From Macrosoma leucophasiata (lineage: Eukaryota > Arthropoda > Insecta > Lepidoptera > Hedylidae): a DNA stretch of 64,000 bases. Positions 20,544-31,748 of the stretch are shown piece after piece. The DNA lies in assembly GCA_036365455.1 (NCBI GenBank), contig JAWQUS010000011.1:6220001-6284000 (forward strand), written 5' to 3'. A program made the position numbers and the translations under genes. The notes under the pieces are model-generated. The model was not told where the DNA came from, made no database searches, and saw nothing but the letters and a program-made list of their open reading frames with translations. Numbering within the stretch: the first letter of the stretch is position 1; each line of letters opens with the position of its first letter.

Positions 20544-21321
20544 CTGTATCGGAGGAGTTCAATAACAAACGTCGTGACTCGTGACACGATTCTTTTAAAT
20601 ATAAGAATACGAATCGCAACACGCGTATATCAACGCTGACGCAAGTACGGGTACTATAGGATACCTACGCGTAGTGGATCTACGCAATCGCGTATGAATC
20701 GATTCCGAGTAGAAGCGTGGGTGAAGGACCTTATAATTGAAATCAAGTATTCTTCGGACGAGTACAAAATGTTGTTTATATTTTTAAAAAAATGTCAAGA
20801 GAAAATCATATAAAAATATGGAATAATAACATACGATATAACATTAACCCCGTAAAGGTTGCGAGACGATTTACAACATTCTATTACATGTGACCTTAAA
20901 TAGGTACTTGGATAATGTCAGTATCTATAAAAACCTTTTGGATTAGACCTTTACTCCAAAATAAACAATCGACGTCTTTGTTCACTTACAGTACTATTCC
21001 ACTATGACCTTAATTGAGTCAGATTGATTTGCTATTACAATCGAAATCTCGGCGATATTCCAGACGAAAAAACAAAAAACAACTCAATAGAGAAAAAGAG
21101 TCTTAACTTTAGAGACCCGACGTCAATAAAAAGGTCAATATTAACCGCCCGAAGGTCAAGGGTTGATGTTTCTGTTATTTTTAACACAAGAGAACTTTAA
21201 AACGAAATGGCTTTTAAGAGTTGTAACTGGAAGATATAATGTTATTGCTGACGGGAACGGACTGCTAGTCTAGACTGCAGACAACGATCATCATATTTAC
21301 GATTAAATAATTTAATTACTT
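20544..21321. other. Unassigned non-coding DNA
   Basis: No gene or repeat family recognised. Confidence 0.4.
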
Positions 21322-21440
21322 AATTGGTGGTAGAGTTCCCATGTCGAAGCTCAAGAGCTTAGGCCCCGGATTATATAATCTATCTTCTGTCAAATGACAA
21401 TATTCAGAACTATGGTACTCGGTTGAATGATAAAAGTATC
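21322..21440 (+). repeat. SINE-A head fragment, diverged
   Basis: TTGGTGGTAGAGTTCCCATG and CGAAGCTCAAGAGCTTAGGC, then TATATAATCTATCTTCTG and a degenerate centre. Only the 5' part of the family is present. Confidence 0.5.
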
Positions 21441-21529
21441 AATACCTACAGCCGAAAAACGTTCACTGTTGGACCAAATCCTCCCCATTATATGCCATAA
21501 TCACCACGGTCGGCGTGCGCATTGGCGAT

Positions 21530-21690
21530 CGCAGTGGCGGTAGTTCTGTAGCAGGAACCTGTTTCCCAACTTACTACCACCCCATTGGCATGATTTGACC
21601 GTCATTGTTCGGTTGACTGACTGCACCACGGGAAGAATTCTCTTACGCTAGAGGAGAATTCTTTCACTAGCGGACGGTGGGGTCGTCACA
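21530..21690 (+). repeat. Repeat D, left copy flanking GC-rich block
   Basis: TTTGACCGTCATTGTTCGGT, TGACTGCACCACGGGAAGAA and GGTGGGGTCGTCAC. The same order recurs in the same direction at 22385-22505. Within it GAAGAATTCTC and GAGAATTCTTTC form a hairpin. Confidence 0.55.
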
Positions 21691-21769
21691 AAATTATCAT
21701 TATTTTTTGAACGTTAATAGTATATATGAGTCCGTAATCGTTATCAAAGAGATGATATTACTTAGGACT

Positions 21770-22370
21770 TAGGGTTCCCCCCCGAGGGTTTCCGCCTTGT
21801 CGTGGCGGCTTAGTAGTCGATGATTGTAAGAGTACACGGCGAACCTAATAGGAACCCAGCGAGGGAGCGGCGTTTGGTGTGGCTCTGCCCGTCACTCGCT
21901 GCTGTCTTGAGGAGACGGCTGGGGAGGAGGTGTATGGGTATGTCGTTGGCCCTGCACCCTATCCCTAGCCACGGTGGTCCCGCCGTCGAATAGGGACGTG
22001 GTGGGGCCGCTGGGCAACGGTTGAGGGTCGAACTCTTTCGACGCTCCCGCTCCTTCGAGGCCTGTATGCCTGAACTCCTCCAACCGGTCGTCTTGGGACG
22101 CCTGGTGTTGTGAGTGGTTTGGGCAGGGACCACCGGGTGTCGGACTAGGGGATGTCCGTCGTCCGAATGGAGAGAGGTCCCGAGGTGGGTGGCGTGCACA
22201 TGTTCCGCACGTCACTATTGTCGTTTGGAGCCAATGGGCTCAAACCTCGGAGGGCTCGGAAACGGGGTCGCGGATGTGTGCGTAAGCGTTCCCGTGACCC
22301 CTCCATTAATGGCGGACGAGTTAGCGAAACACCGCGGGGTTTAAGTGAGTACGAGTCTTACAAAAAGTCC
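21770..22370. other. GC-rich island, possibly a LINE untranslated region
   Basis: A 600-bp GC- and CpG-rich block stands out in AT-rich surroundings. It begins after GGGTTCCCCCCCGAGGG and includes CCGCCTTGTCGTGGCGGC, and ends near CACCGCGGGGTTTAAGTGAG. Open frames exist on both strands (129 codons on minus 21810-22199, 76 codons on plus 22114-22344) but GC-rich DNA gives these by chance and none shows a known domain. It may be the 5' untranslated part of a non-LTR retrotransposon, or a CpG-rich regulatory region; I cannot decide. Confidence 0.35.
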
Positions 22371-22379
22371 AATTAGTAA

Positions 22380-22510
22380 TTTTATGGCGGGACGCTGCTG
22401 CCCACCACACGTTATTGCATTTTCGCTTTGACCGCCATTTTTTGGTTAACTAACTGCACTAGCGGAAAAAATCTACTACACTAGAGGAATCGTCACATCC
22501 CGCCGCCTCA
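22380..22510 (+). repeat. Repeat D, right copy flanking GC-rich block
   Basis: CTTTGACCGCCATTTTTTGG, TTAACTAACTGCACTAGCGG and CTAGAGGAATCGTCACATCC match the left copy with a deletion of about 25 bp. Confidence 0.5.
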
Positions 22511-23174
22511 AAAATTGTAGTACAAGTAAATCAAGATTCACTAATAAACATCCCACACTTTCACACGTAACATTGCGTTCAACCACTCTCCTGAGTATTA
22601 CAGATCATAAACATACAAATTTAACAGCTTTACCGGAATTACCAATAGCGATTCTTCGGTATAAACCGTTCCCTCCCACGGTTCTACCCTCTAGAGTCCG
22701 ACATCAAATTTATTGCTTAAATTAATTGACCCGAGTTTCCGATTGATTGAAATGTTTGTACAAAAGTTTTATTTGGATTGAATTGTACCGACGAAATCCC
22801 ATTTGGTTCGCCTGCGCGCTCCAACATCGGGCGGGTTATGGTGCTATTGATAACGTATTTGCATTAATGAAATCGCTCTCAGTTGTGTCGGTATGACATT
22901 AGAGTTGGCGCACGTGGAAACTTCTGCGACTGTAGCGCTTATAAATTTTGCAACAATATTTGCTTAAGACATCAAAGTCGTATTAGTTGTGTATGTGGAA
23001 AAATTTCGAAATTCCTTGAAGATGTTCTGTTTTAGAAATAACAATATTCTTATTTAGCAAAACAAACTGCCTTTCAACGTCTAGGTAGGATTATTACGCA
23101 GATACCTAAATATCTACGATGCGTTGTATACTATCATAATCATATTAATAATTTCTCGTTTCATTACAATTCTC
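22511..23174. other. Unassigned non-coding DNA
   Basis: No gene or repeat family recognised. Confidence 0.4.
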
Positions 23175-23421
23175 CCCCCAAAGATTGCCACAACGAACAG
23201 TCCTGGGCCGCCTTCATTCATGGATATGGCGCAACATTCATCAGGTCGTCGGTCCACCTCGTAAGGGACCTGCCTACGCTTCGTCTTCCGGTACGCGGTC
23301 GCCATTCGAGAACTCTTCTGCCCCAACGGTCGTTGGTTCTTCGAGCTATGTGCCCTTCCCGCTTCCACTTGAGTAACGTTATTCGATGGATATCTATGTC
23401 GGTTACTTTGGTTCTCATCAC
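23175..23421 (-). pseudogene. RTE-type LINE C-terminal relic
   Basis: The minus frame from 23421 reads LLKWKREGHIARRTNDRWGR, then VLEWRPRTGRRSVGRSLTRW followed by TDDL. This is the conserved end of RTE-clade LINE proteins, with the GHIARR zinc-knuckle-like neighbourhood and the RxGRPxTRWTDDL motif (P changed to S). After TDDLMNVA the match continues in another frame, with residues that would match the usual RWMxxAQDRxxW and LGEAY parts, so a frameshift breaks the gene. An A/T-rich tail follows at the left. Dead copy. Confidence 0.7.
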
Positions 23422-25177
23422 AGGGAAACTCCGAGCATAGTTCTCTCAGTTGTCCTCTGCGTGACTATGAGCATTCTTCTGAGGACCACAGTGAGCGATC
23501 ACGTTTCGGTACCGTATGTCATCAATGGTAACACACACGGGCCAAAGACCTTCTCCTTGAGACACGTCGTATGTGTTTAACAATATATTAAACGGACTTG
23601 CAATAGTCCAAGAACAAAATCGAGCGAAGCGCGAGGAAAAGAGTGTGAATAGTAGGTATTCGTATTTAACAAAGACGGCGCAATGCAATTATAAGTAGGT
23701 ACGAGGAAAGTGTACCTAATTTACATTTTGGCAAAATTATGTAAGCTTTATTTACGCCTAGCTTTAGTAACACCAAACGAAAAAGGAGTATATGAAATTG
23801 AAAATAAAAGTAAGCCATCCAAACAACGATAAGAAAATAATTCTAAATAATAAGAACAACAAGGTATGTATACAATTAAACTTTCCAGTATCATTAAAAA
23901 TGCAAAATAATCCTCCAGTAAAGTTCGGCAACCCCACAGTCTTTGGACTAAGCCTAACAGATCAAAGGTAAAAACCGTAGGCGGGCTCGTGAATTAATTT
24001 GTTTAGATTAAACTTTCAAGTCAAACTCAGCTCTGATTTAACAGATTATTTATATTTTTCTTATTTAGGAACTTATTATATTCTTGATATTCAGAGGCAG
24101 TAAATTCTTGCGATATTGTTCTTGGGAATCAAGTTTATTCTTGAATTTCATTGTTATAATTTTATATGATCAGCGCAACGGAAAGGCAAACAAGCTCGGG
24201 AAGTAAGTGATACTATGTTGAATTATTTTCCAATTGAGAACTATATGCAGGTACAAATATGTAACGCGTTGGAAAAAACGTGGACCGAAAAACATCTAGG
24301 TCCTTCAAACCTTCATCGCTTTCATATCGTATAAGTACTAAGGTTATGACGACAGCCAGATTATAGTTATTACTCTTATAAGCGGTACAATAGGACTAGA
24401 AAAATCTAATACAGAGACACAAGACAAGCGATTCAGTTACAAGGTGGCAGATGTCCAAGGCCAACTCTCGCCGGAATTTCCACCACGTATACCAACCACG
24501 TATAACCTTTGTGTTCGCCGATTGCCCGGTGAAGAAAAAAAAGCGTATTACCCTCGTAGTCGGTACGAAAGGACGAGAAAAATCGAAGATGTAAACAAAG
24601 ACAAAAGCGATTGACATAGGCGGCCTTCGACATCTGCGACTCAAGATGTCCAAGGCCTAGTCGCCGCGGTTGTTCCCCGAAATCGGCTCAGCATCGCAAC
24701 ACTGACGTCACTTTGTACCCACGTTACTGTCAGCATGGAACGTGGTGAGCTCGCTTCATGTCACTCGATTATAACTTTGTGGAGCCGCAGACAAAATTGT
24801 ATATTCTCTGCCGGTCGGCAAGACTGCGTCGAGACAGTACCTACACACGAAATCAGAATAGGGCCTTGAGAAAGAAAAGGGGTAGTAATCAATATATTAA
24901 TTATAGTTCAGATAAATCAGGAATGTATTTACATACACTCAAATTGAAGCGAAAATGTATGTAAGTAGGTAAATAATATATTTAACAAAAGAACATTCAT
25001 GAAATATACCGAAAAAAGGGCGTCACCTGCCGACTATGTAAACCCTCCCTACAAACCTACCCTGATTGAATTAGAATAAAACTTTGAGAGAGGATAGGTT
25101 GGCTCTAGAGGCAGTGAATATGTAACCAGGGGTACCAGGTTTGTACCTTAACTTATGACACATAATAACAGTCTTTT
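23422..25177. other. Long unassigned non-coding stretch
   Basis: No gene recognised over 1.75 kb. Around 24400-24660 two loosely similar sub-blocks both contain GATGTCCAAGGCC (24450 and 24645 regions), suggesting a diverged local duplication. A TGACGTCA palindrome lies near 24705; single short motifs like this are not evidence of regulation. Confidence 0.4.
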
Positions 25178-25774
25178 CCAAAGATATTATACGAATAGAT
25201 TGCCAATACACACGCTTTTCTATAAAACTGCTTCAACCAGTAAGCGAGGAGGAGCTTATCTTGGCGCTAAATTATACACCAATTAGGCGCGAGGCCATCA
25301 CACTTGACTTCACCTGATTAGTGTTTGGTCGCGCCACAAAACGTCACAAAAATGAGTTCGTACACGAGTATTATAAGGACGTGATTATACTACAAAGTCT
25401 AGATGTCCGTTATTTTCCGTTTAAATGAGTTAGCTGGCAGTACACATCCCTGTTTTGACACGATATACATATTTGATATAGACGATGTGATATCGTGTTT
25501 AACTTAATAAAATAACAAAATTAAGACTCACCGGTGATAAGTAATGCTATTGAATGGTTTAGTTTGCTTTACTGTTCGGTTTTTACACCAAAACACTGAA
25601 CAATTTGGCATTCTTAGCGGTTTTTTCTCACTAAGTTTACGCTCGGCGGGCGAATGCACAATGAATGAATGATGCTTGACGCGTGAGCGGGAACGGTCAC
25701 CTGACCGTCCGCGAGTAAAATGAACGCTCAGCGGCCGGTGCGTATTAGCAATCTAACTCCTCTAATATCTTTGG
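25178..25774 (-). mobile_element. Non-autonomous THAP-transposon derivative, copy 1
   Basis: This 597-bp element has imperfect terminal inverted repeats of about 31 bp: CCAAAGATATTATACGAATA at the left against CCAAAGATATTAGAGGAGTT from the right. A second copy (48955-50798, opposite orientation) shares the whole length. On the minus strand it carries a short exon starting ATG that encodes the start of a THAP zinc finger and then a splice donor. No transposase body remains, so it is a deletion derivative. THAP fingers occur in P, Kolobok and related cut-and-paste transposases; the superfamily is not settled, because flanking bases here do not give a clean target duplication. Confidence 0.7.
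25532..25611 (-). pseudogene. THAP-domain first exon remnant
   Basis: From ATG at 25611 the minus strand reads MPNCSVFWCKNRTVKQTKPF, then NSITYHR. The start MPxC followed by C-K-N-R five residues on is the N-terminal half of a THAP C2CH zinc finger (first two zinc cysteines at residues 4 and 9). Right after the exon is G|GTGAGT, a consensus 5' splice site; read through, the frame stops at once. The rest of the finger (the second C and H) and the transposase are absent from this element. So it is either the first exon of a larger parent that was deleted, or a decoy-like short product; the latter is speculation. Confidence 0.55.
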
Positions 25775-26332
25775 TCTTTGCTATAAAATGCAATTATTTA
25801 TCTGTAGGTAAGGGGAGTTACCCCCTGGCGACGTCCTTGTACCGAAACATTACTATTTATCAACAATCACTAACAAAACATATTAAATATACAACATATT
25901 TTTATAAAACATCCCCAGCCACAGGTGCGTATAAATCATCATACTCGCTCGTTGGCTAGGCATATCAAAAATCCAGTGAAACTTGACCTGCCGCACTATC
26001 CGACGATCTTGTTTTGTCCTCTGTTTTTAGCAACACAAGTATAAAAACAGAGTGCTAGTAACATTGGTCGGCCATCGGTTCACGCGTAACGAGTTCACCG
26101 AGCGAGGAAATGAACTCTGTCCCCATTTTCATTATTTATTTGATATATGGATCGACGCACAAAGGTGCTATACGGAGTTTGATGGTTCGATGTAAAATAT
26201 ATTATTATATCTGTTTTATTTCCCACACAAAACCTGCTTTACGTCCGCGCAAAATTATGTTGTTATTTGTTTTCAAGATAATGTTGTGATACATATAACC
26301 ATGTTTTTTGAAGTTATACTTCTTTTGGCGTA
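25775..26332. other. Unassigned non-coding DNA
   Basis: No gene or repeat family recognised. Confidence 0.4.
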
Positions 26333-26648
26333 AAGAAACGTAACTTCACGCCTGTAATCCCCGAAGGGGTAGGCAGAGATAAATGCATGCATTCAAGCAT
26401 ACATGCAAACACCCACGATTCGCTGGTTACGTTTTGGCCCATGTGACAGGTGGCGAGCCTGTTGACATCTCCGGGCACTTTACCAAACTTCGAGGTACTG
26501 GGAAATTTCCAGAAAATGGAAAAATCCCAATAGAACCAGAGATAAAGGACTTGACACCATTATCTCTGATAACTCCCTACCCGGGAATTGAACCCAGGAC
26601 CTCAGCGTAGTAGTAGTGGCCTGCTACCACTAGGCTACCGAGGCAGTC
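26333..26648 (-). repeat. SINE-G copy with tRNA-like head
   Basis: On the minus strand the right end (26571-26648) reads as a tRNA-like head: TCGGTAGCCTAGTGGTAGCA for the A-box region and GGTCCTGGGTTCAATTCCCG for the T-arm. The body continues to CCTACCCCTTCGGGGATTAC at the left. Related pieces lie at 31.15, 37.7 and 61.57 kb. A typical LINE-dependent SINE. Confidence 0.65.
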
Positions 26649-26868
26649 TTTTAGCGTGATTGTAAAAAATGAAAAGCGTGGATTTTTTGACCTTACAAGG
26701 AGGAGGAGGATTTATAGAATGCCAAAAGGGGTGGATTGGATTACCTACGTTCTACATTTAATTTCGACAAAATTAGTAAGTAGGTAGGTAGGTTTTATGA
26801 AAAACTAGAAGATGAACAAAAGAAAGAAAACTTTATCTCTGACTATTACCTATTTCACAAATATTTCG
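26649..26868. other. Unassigned spacer
   Basis: Nothing recognised; contains short GGA and GTAG runs. Confidence 0.4.
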
Positions 26869-26996
26869 GGCACAGAGGCATAAGAGCTTAGGCCTCAGGA
26901 AAGCCAAAGATATTTCTGGTTTTATGTAGATGTTTAAAGGCAACAGCATTACTTACCATCAATGCGAACTGTATGCATGTTTGCCACTTCAAGACA
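26869..26996 (+). repeat. SINE-A fragment, internally deleted
   Basis: Starts GGCACAGAGGCATAAGAGC, keeps GCTTAGGCCTCAGGA, and ends ACCATCAATGCGAACTG and GTTTGCCACTTCAAGAC. It lies immediately left of another, reversed insertion. Confidence 0.55.
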
Positions 26997-27017
26997 GTAA
27001 CAGAGGTAACATCGACG

Positions 27018-27185
27018 AATTTTATTTTTTTTCGGAAATAGCAAACAAGCATGCTGTTCACATTGATGTTAAGTGATGACTGCAGCCTAAAGACACTCAC
27101 ACAAAGACCAAGGTCAAAATGCAGATGCGTTACCACTCCTGAGACCTAAGGTGTTATGCCTCTGTGGCGGAAATTTCAGGGCCGT
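27018..27185 (-). repeat. 5'-truncated SINE-A insertion with 16-bp target duplication
   Basis: Target duplication AGAGGTAACATCGACG (27002-27017) and AGAAGTAACATCGACG (27186-27201), one mismatch. The insert begins with the reversed poly-A (T run, 27018-27032) and ends inside the SINE at GGGCCGT, so only the 3' half was copied. Confidence 0.8.
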
Positions 27186-27201
27186 AGAAGTAACATCGAC
27201 G

Positions 27202-27622
27202 TATTTATATTTTTGAAGGTACCGTATTTTATCATCGACCAAAAAAGTAAGGTAAAAAAAAACCCAACACAAAACACATTCGACGTACCCGCGAACCGTA
27301 TAAATACAGGTAAAAATTTTCAGTGAAATACAATCAAAACTCGTCACGGAAGTGAGAACCGTTGGGTGGCGGCGAAATGTGATTTCGAGAGACGAGGGAC
27401 GATATAATTGCTTAATAATTTGTACCGCAGAGCCGCCTTTTGTGTTAATTACCGTGAGTTTAATTGAGTCATGAAAATGAACCGGCAGACCAAATATGGA
27501 GCTCGGCCATAATCTCTGCGTCGGTTTTAAAGTGAATTCTGCGAGCCGAGAAATTGCCTGAAAAAAATATTAAAATTGGTTGTACGTATACTTGTTTTAA
27601 AATAACACTGCTAACATTTTAC
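27202..27622. other. Unassigned non-coding DNA
   Basis: No gene or repeat family recognised. Confidence 0.4.
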
Positions 27623-27822
27623 AGTTGGTAGAGCTCTAGTGAAGGAGCTCGCGAGCGTAGGCACCACCGAATTACCTAATATACTTGCCGCTGAATGGTA
27701 GTGTTCAGCACTATCGTGTTCCGGTCAGGTGGTAATGAACGGCCCTGTAATTTCCGGCACAGAGGTATAACACCTTAGGCCTCAGGAGTGGTAACGTTTC
27801 TGTATTTTGACCTTGGTCTTCC
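27623..27822 (+). repeat. SINE-A copy, 3' truncated
   Basis: Starts TTGGTAGAGCTCTAGTGAAG and runs to the TTTTGACCTTGGTCTTC block; the last 80 bases and poly-A are missing. Confidence 0.75.
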
Positions 27823-28088
27823 TTGTTGGAGACTGTAACTAATAAAACTTTGTAACAGAAAACAGAACAGAAGGTTCGATGGCAAACGTAATAAAATTCG
27901 GTTTACGTTCTCCAATAGTTCAAAACTTGCGGCACGTTCGTGTCGCATGTAAACTTTAACTTATGCACGGCTGCCCAAATGGAGCTCGGCTCGCATCCGA
28001 TCCTTTTTATATAGCTAACTTTTACACTAACCCTTTCTATTTCTATGAAGGCACAGATAGATGTATTTTGTTGCTAGGTTGAACATTC
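27823..28088. other. Unassigned spacer
   Basis: No gene or repeat family recognised. Confidence 0.4.
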
Positions 28089-28100
28089 ATGTATGTATCT

Positions 28101-28442
28101 TCACGCCAGGTCCCTAACGGGGTAGGCAGAGAGTGTAGAACGCCAGATATCCCGGTCCTGACATACCTCTCGTGCCTCGTCTACCTTCATCATTCTTTTC
28201 ACACATGCACGCCGATTCCTAAGACTTTTGACTCCACCATCAGACAGAACTCGACCTATTTGGTCATGGTAGGTCAATGTTGGTCTTCCTGGGCCTCTGC
28301 AACCATCCACATTCGCATTGTATATCTGTTTAGTCGTTCTCTCATTCGACATTCTTTCTATATTATATGCCCGAACCATCGGAGCATGTCTTGGTTGAAC
28401 ATGACAGCGGTATTTTTCGTTTCTCAATGGAAAAGTGTACAA
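28101..28442 (-). pseudogene. LINE ORF C-terminal fragment (GRPTLTYHDQIGRVL type)
   Basis: The minus strand carries a 113-codon frame including NVDGCRGPGRPTLTYHDQIG, then RVLSDGGVKSLRNRRACVKR, then DRDIWRSTLSAYPVRDLA and a stop. The GRPxLTxxDQI and DRxxWR features mark the C-terminal tail of a LINE polyprotein. No reverse transcriptase remains upstream, and there is no ATG proper to the element. Two other copies of the same tail lie at 32.4 and 39.1 kb. Its right part (MVRAYNIERMS) continues the LINE upstream of the tail. A 5'-truncated relic with an open frame, hence not very old. Confidence 0.65.
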
Positions 28443-30433
28443 AAAGAATAAGACATGGTCATTAATCTAACTATACCTATTCGTCTGTTCATTGCAGAAA
28501 AAACAAACTATGAATTATCCAACTACCAATTAATTTTAATCGAAATCTAGTCAAGTTTTCAATGCTTTCACCACATTTTAGAAGAGAGATTTTTCTTATT
28601 AGAAGAGTTACTGAACGAATTTTTCACTACGATAATTAACGTCGTGAATGTTTAAAGTGTTCGCTGGTAATTGAGAAAAATTTGAGAACTTAAGTTTTTA
28701 ATACCGTCAGTGGACAGGCCAAGTAACTATAGTACCGAGTCGGGCTTCTAACAAAATGTATGATTTAGCAACTCCGCGAAGTGAAAATGCAGAAACGGAC
28801 GTCGACTTGGTCAAGTTAAAAATCTACAACTTGAATTTTATTTTCAAGTTACTCATAGAACGCAAGAAAACTAGATTTATAAACATCAGTTGGATGCTTT
28901 GTGATAAAATTTTCCTTGTACTTTCAACATTGTAGACATGATTTAAAAATACTGTTTTATGACTAATCTGTATTTAGGCATTTTCTTTTATGAAAACATA
29001 AATTCGCTTGGAAGGTATGTCTTCTCTCTTCTATATAGTCTATATATCTACCTTTTCTACTGTTCTGTGGTATGTACCGACTGCAAGCTGCAGATAGACA
29101 TGTATACAAAGCCGGAGCTAAAAATGCAGATGAGTTGAAATATCTAACAATATGTAAACACAGCATAAAAAGAACACATTACATATTCACATAAAATTTT
29201 ACATTGACCGAACATATTTTTTAGTCAACCGAACGAAAAACGAAAAACAAGCAATACATACAACTTCACGAACGGTCGAAGAATGCGAACAAAATATACG
29301 AGACGCGTAATCCTGACCAGGCAACCGGGAGTTATTCCGGGCACGCACACCCTGACCCATTAAGCTTAACGATCATTAATTTATTCAGACGCTCTTCTAG
29401 TAACTATTTAAGCCAACACAACTAAAAAGGTTGTACTTACAACATTTACCGTCATACATAATAATAATGTCACTATGGAAAAACAACAGCGACTCAACCC
29501 TGATAACTAGAAATGAGTTTGAAATAGTGTCCAAAGGTTTTACATAGAGTTTTGGCGGGAACCTTGAAAGGGCGTATGGTGCTCTTATTTTATTTCATTT
29601 TCTTGGTGTATTTTTAAGTTATATTGAATAAAGTTGGTGGTATTTTGTTTGATATAAGTTTATTACAGTGCCCGTGTATAGTGAAATAGAATAACAGTGC
29701 GAAAACAAGACCTTTCAGGTTGCCTCCAAAACTTCATTGTAAATGTTCTGGTAAAGTAGCCATCGCTTTACTCGAATAACTTGATTGTAACTCACTTGAC
29801 TGACATATTATACTTGATAACTTATATACTTAATACTTACATATTATACTTGATATTATACTAACTTTTACGCTGCTTAAATAAATACGAAATATCGTTT
29901 TACTTGACACTTGCAATATGCGTAAAAGCGATGCCATAACAACAAAAAAAAAAAGTTTTACATAATTCTACCTTTAAACCTCTGACATTTCGATCAGAGC
30001 ACTGTAAATATTTTAATTTATAAACCTGTTAACTCAAATCAAATAATTATAACGCTGCTGTGACCATTGATACAGGAAATAACTGCAGTAATAAAGACAA
30101 TCAATAGGTATTCTGTTTCAATTTCGATATTGAATGTAATAAACACCAACAGAAATAAATGAAATATGTCTGTGTTCAAATGTTATCTACAGAAATTCTA
30201 TTGGCATGCTCCATCCTAACATCTGAATTTAACTAAGCTAGGTACTCTATTTGAATTCTAGGAACATCCTACATCGTGCCTTTGTTTGTTACCACGCATG
30301 AGGTTTTACTTAGTGGTCCGATCTTGATAATTCTTTTTTTACTTTGAAGTTGGTGCCATATACATTTTAAGTCAAAATTCCACCTAAAGGGTAAAAAAAT
30401 AGGGAATGACTGTTTATTCGCTCCCTGATCAAA
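28443..30433. other. Long unassigned non-coding stretch
   Basis: Two kilobases without a recognised gene or repeat. Short frames (for example minus 28963-29166) have no motif. AT-rich, with an A run near 29944-29954. Confidence 0.4.
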
Positions 30434-30680
30434 GAATAATAATGACAACCCTTGATACGTCCCACTGCTGGGCTCTAGTTTCTCCCCTTCTTGGGAGGAG
30501 GCCTGGAGCTTACTCCACCACGCTGCTGATGCTGCACCACGATGTTTTCAAAACCGCCCATAAGGCCTCCGACAAGGTTTAACGACTGCTATCTATCGAT
30601 AGCAACCGGGACCGACGGTTTAACGTGCCCTCTGAAGCACGGAAACGCGCATTTTAAGTAGCCACTAGCGTTCACCACCT
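30434..30680 (-). repeat. Repeat B copy, partial
   Basis: Tail at left (AATAATAATGACAACCC), then GGGAGGAGGCCTGGAGCTTA and CCACTAGCG near the right end. The middle lacks about 45 bp found in other copies. Confidence 0.65.
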
Positions 30681-31146
30681 AGTAAATAAATATGTAGAGC
30701 ACAATTGTGTTGTGGCACATGTTTTGATTACATACATATCCTGTCAACAAACAGACGTTAACACCGTTCGTTCTTTTGTCGCGAATATTCTCACCCAAAT
30801 CCAAGACAACAAATACATCATTGAACAATAGATTCGCATTCACGAGCCACTGGCAAAATTCGTAACAATCCAGCAAACAAAACAGTGACGCAACCGGTAG
30901 AACCGAAGGATTCTTTGCGAAATGAAGGCTGTACGAGTATGAATATGAATATTGGTTAAGCGGATCTCGCAAATGTCGCCTGTGCGCTTAACGGTGACGG
31001 GCTTCACCTTCGTTATTAATGAGCTCTGCTTGTTAGAGAAATTCTATAGTAGGCTATAACGGAGTCGATTTTCAATATTTACTGAGAAAATTCAATTCTG
31101 TTCCTTCGTTTTGCTTGATTTATTGGTGGAAATACATTATGTACGT
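30681..31146. other. Unassigned non-coding DNA
   Basis: No gene recognised; a 97-codon minus frame at 30679-30972 is without motif. Confidence 0.4.
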
Positions 31147-31260
31147 ACGTAACTTTATGGCTGCATACCTCGAAGGGGTAGGCAGAGGTAAATGCAAATA
31201 TGAAAACATACATGCTAACACTTACAATCCCAAACACACATTACCAAACACCAAAGTAAC
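31147..31260 (-). repeat. SINE-G fragment
   Basis: CGTAACTTTATGGCTG and CCTCGAAGGGGTAGGCAGAG with ACATACATGCTAACACT match the end of the 26.3-kb SINE-G copy. Confidence 0.5.
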
Positions 31261-31278
31261 ATAAGATTTTCCAAAATT

Positions 31279-31330
31279 GTACGGAACCCTATGACAGCGA
31301 TTCCGACTCGCACTTGGCCGGTTTTTTGTG
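31279..31330 (+). repeat. Repeat C 3' end fragment
   Basis: TGTACGGAACCCTATGAC and GACTCGCACTTGGCCGGTTT match the last 50 bases of repeat C. Confidence 0.55.
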
Positions 31331-31333
31331 TCA

Positions 31334-31748
31334 TGGTGAACAAACACAAAACTTACACTGATGGTACGTGAATACTGCATCCTATAAAAACTACATTAGA
31401 ACCAATGGTTTCAATGTAGATGCGAAGCCACTCCTGAGATCCAAACTATTATGCATTTGTACTGGAAATTACAAAGCCGTTGTGGAGTGCATTTTTTTAA
31501 TGGAATAAAGGTAGCAAACAATCATGTAGTTCAATACAAGACACCAATACAAAGACCAGAGGTCAAAATACAGATGCGTTGCCACCCCTGAGACTTAAGT
31601 TGTTATGTCTCTGTGACAGGTATTACGGAGCTGTACATTACCATGTAACGGGAACACGATAGTGCATTCAACACATTTAGCGGTAGATACATTAGGTAAT
31701 ACGGTGGTGCCTACGCCTTTGAGCTCCTACACTGAAACTCTACCACTA
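31334..31748 (-). repeat. Two diverged SINE-A-like copies in tandem
   Basis: 31334-31500 is a diverged half copy (GATGCGAAGCCACTCCTGAG block). 31501-31748 is a longer diverged copy with CCAGAGGTCAAAATACAGAT, GTGCCTACGCC and TCTACCACTAGTAAA. Divergence is greater than in other copies, suggesting an older subfamily shared with 47.1 and 62.6 kb. Confidence 0.55.

Noticed and set aside
21810..22215. 129- and 107-codon minus frames in the GC-rich island
   Set aside because: They overlap each other in different frames and arise from few stop codons in GC-rich DNA; no domain is visible.
24700..24712. TGACGTCA as a CRE regulatory site
   Set aside because: A single 8-bp match in 64 kb is expected by chance and no promoter or gene is nearby.
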